From NCBI GenBank assembly GCA_024276295.1, contig JAJRXN010000458.1, forward strand, positions 1 to 8,198: a stretch of DNA of 8,198 nucleotides. Reading direction: 5' to 3'. Shown here in pieces: positions 6,962 through 8,198 of this stretch. Numbering within the stretch: the stretch's first letter is position 1; each line of letters starts with the position of its first letter. This DNA is from Acidobacteriota bacterium. GTDB lineage: Bacteria; Acidobacteriota; Polarisedimenticolia; J045. The notes under the pieces are model-generated. The model searched no databases. It saw nothing but the letters and a program-made list of their open reading frames with translations, and had not been told where the DNA came from. Both the position numbers and the translations under genes were made by a program.

Positions 6962-6987
6962 GTTGGTGCTTTAGCCGGTATTAGCTC
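6952..6987. repeat. Inverted repeat GAGCTAA ... TTAGCTC
   Basis: Arms at 6952-6958 and 6981-6987 are exact reverse complements separated by 22 bases. It abuts the preceding palindrome, covers the -10 box and probable transcription start, and contains another TTAGC copy at 6971-6975. It may be a second protein site or a leader RNA stem. Confidence 0.45.
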
Positions 6988-7005
6988 CTGCCCCGGGGGG
7001 CGGCG

Positions 7006-7034
7006 GCTCCCGGCGCCGGGTGGTGCCGGGGAGC
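7006..7034 (+). other. GC-rich leader hairpin before the regulator's ribosome binding site
   Basis: GCTCCCGGC (7006-7014) pairs with GCCGGGGAGC (7025-7034) with one bulged G and a 10-base loop. It ends 9 bases before the AGGAG. A competing perfect palindrome, CCCGGCGCCGGG, lies at 7009-7020. Confidence 0.45.
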
Positions 7035-7043
7035 GAGCGACCG

Positions 7044-7048
7044 AGGAG
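7044..7048 (+). promoter_or_regulatory. Ribosome binding site fixing the XRE-cupin start
   Basis: AGGAG lies 8 bases before the ATG at 7057. An in-frame GTG at 7048 overlaps this sequence and has no site of its own, so the ATG is preferred. Confidence 0.7.
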
Positions 7049-7056
7049 TGAGTGCG

Positions 7057-7689
7057 ATGACATTTGCAGAGATCATCAAGCTGCACCGCGAGCGGCTTGG
7101 CCTGAACAAGAAGCAGCTCGCCGAAAAGGTGGGCGTGACGCAGCCGTACATCGTCCAGATCGAGAACGACGGCAAGATTCCCGGAGACGGCGTCGTGCTG
7201 CGGCTCGCCGACGCGCTCGGCCTCGACCGCCGTGAGCTGCTCTTCTCGGCCTACCGGGCACGCGCTTCGGACGACACGCGGCACTACTTCCACTCGATCT
7301 TCGACGATCTCGAACCCACCGAGGAGTTCGCCCAGCCGTTCATCGAGACGCGCAAGGACCACTTCGAATCGCCGGATTTCAGCCTCCAGCACCTGAGCAC
7401 GGCGTCGAACGGGGTGTACCAGGTGGCGATCCTGACGGCCAAGAACGACGGAGCCGAGTTCTCGGGGCACACGCACGGCGTGCCGCAGATCTACATCGCG
7501 ATCGACGGCGAGTACGAAGCGAAGATCGGCGACACGGTCGTGCGCCTCGGCGGCCCGGACGGCGAGTTGTGCGCGGTGATCCCCGCCAGGACCCAGCATT
7601 CGCTCAAGGCGGTCCAGCGCGGGCGCTGCATGACGGTCACGCTCGGCCAGGTGGTGCGGACCGCGAACAAGGCGCTGGCGCGCCGCTGA
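7057..7689 (+). CDS. XRE-family transcriptional regulator with C-terminal cupin sensor domain
   Basis: A 210-residue cytoplasmic DNA-binding regulator. Residues 6-62 form an XRE/Cro-type helix-turn-helix (RERLGLNKKQLAEKVGVTQ, then PYIVQIEND as the recognition region, then VVLRLADALGLDRREL). After a linker, residues about 105-205 form a cupin. Its first motif is HTHGVPQIYIAIDG, with His138 and His140 kept but Gln144 where the metal-binding Glu is usual; its second motif is PARTQH with His181. Such regulators bind a small molecule in the cupin; the ligand cannot be told from sequence, and metal binding through three His plus Gln is possible. The gene is divergent from purA, has its own candidate promoter and palindrome, and is followed by a strong hairpin 55 bases after its stop. 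It appears to be transcribed alone. Confidence 0.93.
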   Translation: MTFAEIIKLHRERLGLNKKQLAEKVGVTQPYIVQIENDGKIPGDGVVLRLADALGLDRRELLFSAYRARASDDTRHYFHSIFDDLEPTEEFAQPFIETRKDHFESPDFSLQHLSTASNGVYQVAILTAKNDGAEFSGHTHGVPQIYIAIDGEYEAKIGDTVVRLGGPDGELCAVIPARTQHSLKAVQRGRCMTVTLGQVVRTANKALARR

Positions 7690-7744
7690 CCGGCATTCCG
7701 GCAGGAGTGCGCCATGGCGCCCTGAAGTGCCCGACAATGATGAC

Positions 7745-7770
7745 GCGGGCGGGCCAGACGGCCCGCCCGC
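7745..7770 (+). terminator. Terminator-like hairpin after the XRE-cupin gene
   Basis: Perfect 11-bp stem GCGGGCGGGCC/GGCCCGCCCGC around the loop AGAC, 55 bases downstream of the stop codon. No T-run follows, so it may act as a T-less terminator or RNA 3'-end protector. Confidence 0.55.
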
Positions 7771-7777
7771 ACCATGT

Positions 7778-7796
7778 TCGGGACCATCGGTCCCGA
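7778..7796. repeat. Perfect 8-bp hairpin TCGGGACC-ATC-GGTCCCGA
   Basis: It lies 7 bases after the previous hairpin. Part of its right arm (CCCGAG) can also pair with the following CTCGGG, giving an alternative fold. Confidence 0.5.
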
Positions 7797-7811
7797 GCCT
7801 CGGGGGAAGAC

Positions 7812-7887
7812 GGTGCGGACGGAAGAGCCCGATCCGCAAGTCTTCGAGCCCATTCTCGAATCTCACGGTCTTCCGTCCGCGCGCACC
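7812..7887. repeat. Long-range 12-bp stem with nested 6-bp hairpin
   Basis: GCGGACGGAAGA (7815-7826) is the exact reverse complement of TCTTCCGTCCGC (7869-7880). GGT at 7812-7814 can extend the stem with ACC at 7885-7887 across a bulge. Inside, TTCGAG (7843-7848) pairs with CTCGAA (7855-7860) around CCCATT. The shape suggests a folded RNA or a cruciform-forming repeat. Confidence 0.55.
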
Positions 7888-8031
7888 CCGACTCAAGCAA
7901 GCGGCGGGCCAGTTTTCCGGGCGACGTCATGGCGCTCAACTGACTGACATGAAAGCACTTGCGATTCCGTATGACGAACGTGGGGGCCGGCGGCATCCAG
8001 AAGTGCGCCTGAAATGACGATTTCGTGATCC

Positions 8032-8048
8032 CCGGACAGGTCGTCCGG
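8032..8048. repeat. Inverted repeat CCGGAC-AGGTC-GTCCGG
   Basis: Perfect 6-bp arms with a 5-base loop. The right arm is also part of the palindrome GTCCGGAC (8043-8050). Confidence 0.4.
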
Positions 8049-8068
8049 ACTCTCCATGGCCGGCTGCA

Positions 8069-8082
8069 CCGGCACCTGCCGG
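8069..8082. repeat. Near-palindrome CCGGCA-CC-TGCCGG
   Basis: Perfect 6-bp arms around two bases, 15 bases to the left of the stronger hairpin at 8098-8121. Confidence 0.4.
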
Positions 8083-8097
8083 ACGAGGCACGAGGCA

Positions 8098-8121
8098 GGC
8101 CCCGGCCAGACGGCCGGGGCC
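8098..8121 (-). terminator. Terminator-like hairpin after the right-edge gene
   Basis: Perfect 10-bp stem GGCCCCGGCC/GGCCGGGGCC around a 4-base loop (AGAC on the plus strand, GTCT on the minus). It begins 32 bases after the stop of the minus-strand gene at 8154. No T-run follows on the minus strand. It shares the core GGCC-AGAC-GGCC with the hairpin at 7745-7770. Confidence 0.55.
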
Positions 8122-8153
8122 CAAGGGTGCCTTCCGTCCGGACGACCGGCAGC

Positions 8154-8198
8154 CTATGAGCAGCCCGAGGTCGCCCCGCAGTTGGTGCAGGCGTAGCA
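8154..8198 (-). CDS. C-terminal tail of a probable B12-dependent (class II) ribonucleotide reductase
   Basis: Only the last 14 codons and a TAG stop are in the window: CYACTNCGATSGCS. The pattern CxxCxxCGxTxGCS at the very end of a protein is the one I know from the C-terminal tails of adenosylcobalamin-dependent ribonucleotide reductases (NrdJ), whose tail cysteines are thought to pass reducing power to the active site. If so, the gene makes deoxyribonucleotides without needing oxygen. The reading frame is supported by the stop directly after the motif and by a strong hairpin 32 bases downstream. Another protein ending in a zinc-ribbon is possible, and the gene symbol nrdJ is withheld because so little is visible. 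Confidence 0.6.
   Translation of the reverse strand, partial: CYACTNCGATSGCS

Larger units (their letters stand above)
6698..7056. other. Divergent intergenic region between purA and the regulator
   Basis: A 359-base region without a credible gene; the open frames crossing it are antisense shadows of the neighbours. From left to right it holds the purA ribosome binding site and -10 box, three inverted repeats (6778-6857), a stretch visibly poorer in GC (about 6860-6990), a weak hairpin (GCGGAAG/TTTCCGT-type pairing, 6902-6921), the candidate promoter and palindrome of the regulator, a second inverted repeat, a GC-rich leader hairpin and the regulator's ribosome binding site. No purine riboswitch is recognisable. 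Confidence 0.7.
7690..8153. other. Convergent intergenic region with many hairpins
   Basis: A 464-base region between two genes that point at each other. I see no credible coding frame. It holds at least six perfect inverted repeats: 7745-7770, 7778-7796, 7812-7887 with a nested stem, 8032-8048, 8069-8082 and 8098-8121. A short AT-containing stem GAAAT-GACG-ATTTC lies at 8011-8024, and CGTCCGGAC occurs twice (8042-8050 and within the palindrome CGTCCGGACG at 8135-8144). Confidence 0.7.

Noticed and set aside
6975..6988. Minus-strand GGAGCTAATACCGG, identical to a common 16S rRNA segment
   Set aside because: The match stops after 14 bases and the flanks do not continue the rRNA sequence, so it is best taken as chance rather than an rRNA fragment.
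6955..7896. Minus-strand open frame of 313 codons
   Set aside because: It covers the XRE-cupin gene on the other strand and runs through the regulator's promoter and terminator-like hairpins. The plus-strand gene has clear HTH and cupin motifs and a good ribosome binding site.
7931..7990. Possible sigma-54 promoter around GCACTTGCGA
   Set aside because: A TTGC element is present, but there is no GG at the required distance upstream and no gene follows in that direction.
7727..8017. Plus-strand frame of 96 codons in the convergent intergenic region
   Set aside because: It reads straight through three perfect hairpins, has no convincing ribosome binding site and shows no family pattern.
7893..8075. 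Minus-strand frame of 60 codons in the convergent intergenic region
   Set aside because: It has no clear ribosome binding site, no recognisable fold pattern, and overlaps several inverted repeats.

Overview
The window is very GC-rich (nearly every codon in the real reading frames ends in G or C), so the opposite strand is full of long spurious open frames. The genes look like those of a high-GC Gram-negative-type bacterium. A large exported beta-propeller protein with a PKD-like module, an ATP phosphoribosyl-free purine/serine housekeeping neighbourhood, a tRNA gene without encoded CCA and a C-terminal fragment resembling B12-dependent ribonucleotide reductase would fit an Acidobacteriota-like or related lineage. 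That placement is inference only; no rRNA or marker gene is present to fix it.

Layout. Positions 1-6697 are read entirely from the minus strand. From right to left these are: purA (adenylosuccinate synthetase), a 71-aa DUF2007-like protein starting 3 bases after the purA stop, a tRNA-Lys(TTT), an exported 1118-aa beta-propeller/PKD protein, a short D-3-phosphoglycerate dehydrogenase-like 2-hydroxyacid dehydrogenase, and the first 191 residues of a DUF1848 protein that runs off the left edge. A 359-base divergent intergenic region (6698-7056) separates purA from a plus-strand XRE-cupin transcriptional regulator (7057-7689). It holds a purA -10 box, a cluster of strong inverted repeats including a perfect 15-bp stem, a plausible promoter for the regulator with a perfect palindrome in its spacer, and a GC-rich leader hairpin. 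A 464-base convergent intergenic region (7690-8153) follows, with a run of terminator-like hairpins and no credible gene. At the right edge the last 14 codons of a minus-strand gene are visible; their cysteine pattern matches the C-terminal tail of class II (B12-dependent) ribonucleotide reductases.

How it fits together. purA and the possible nrdJ both concern nucleotide supply, and the dehydrogenase may feed serine synthesis, so much of the window is housekeeping metabolism. The less ordinary parts are the XRE-cupin regulator with a candidate self-operator divergent from purA, the dense inverted-repeat structures in both intergenic regions, the exported propeller/PKD protein of unknown job, and the dehydrogenase plus DUF1848 pair. 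I did not find a clear defence system, mobile element, CRISPR array or other obvious new multi-gene system.
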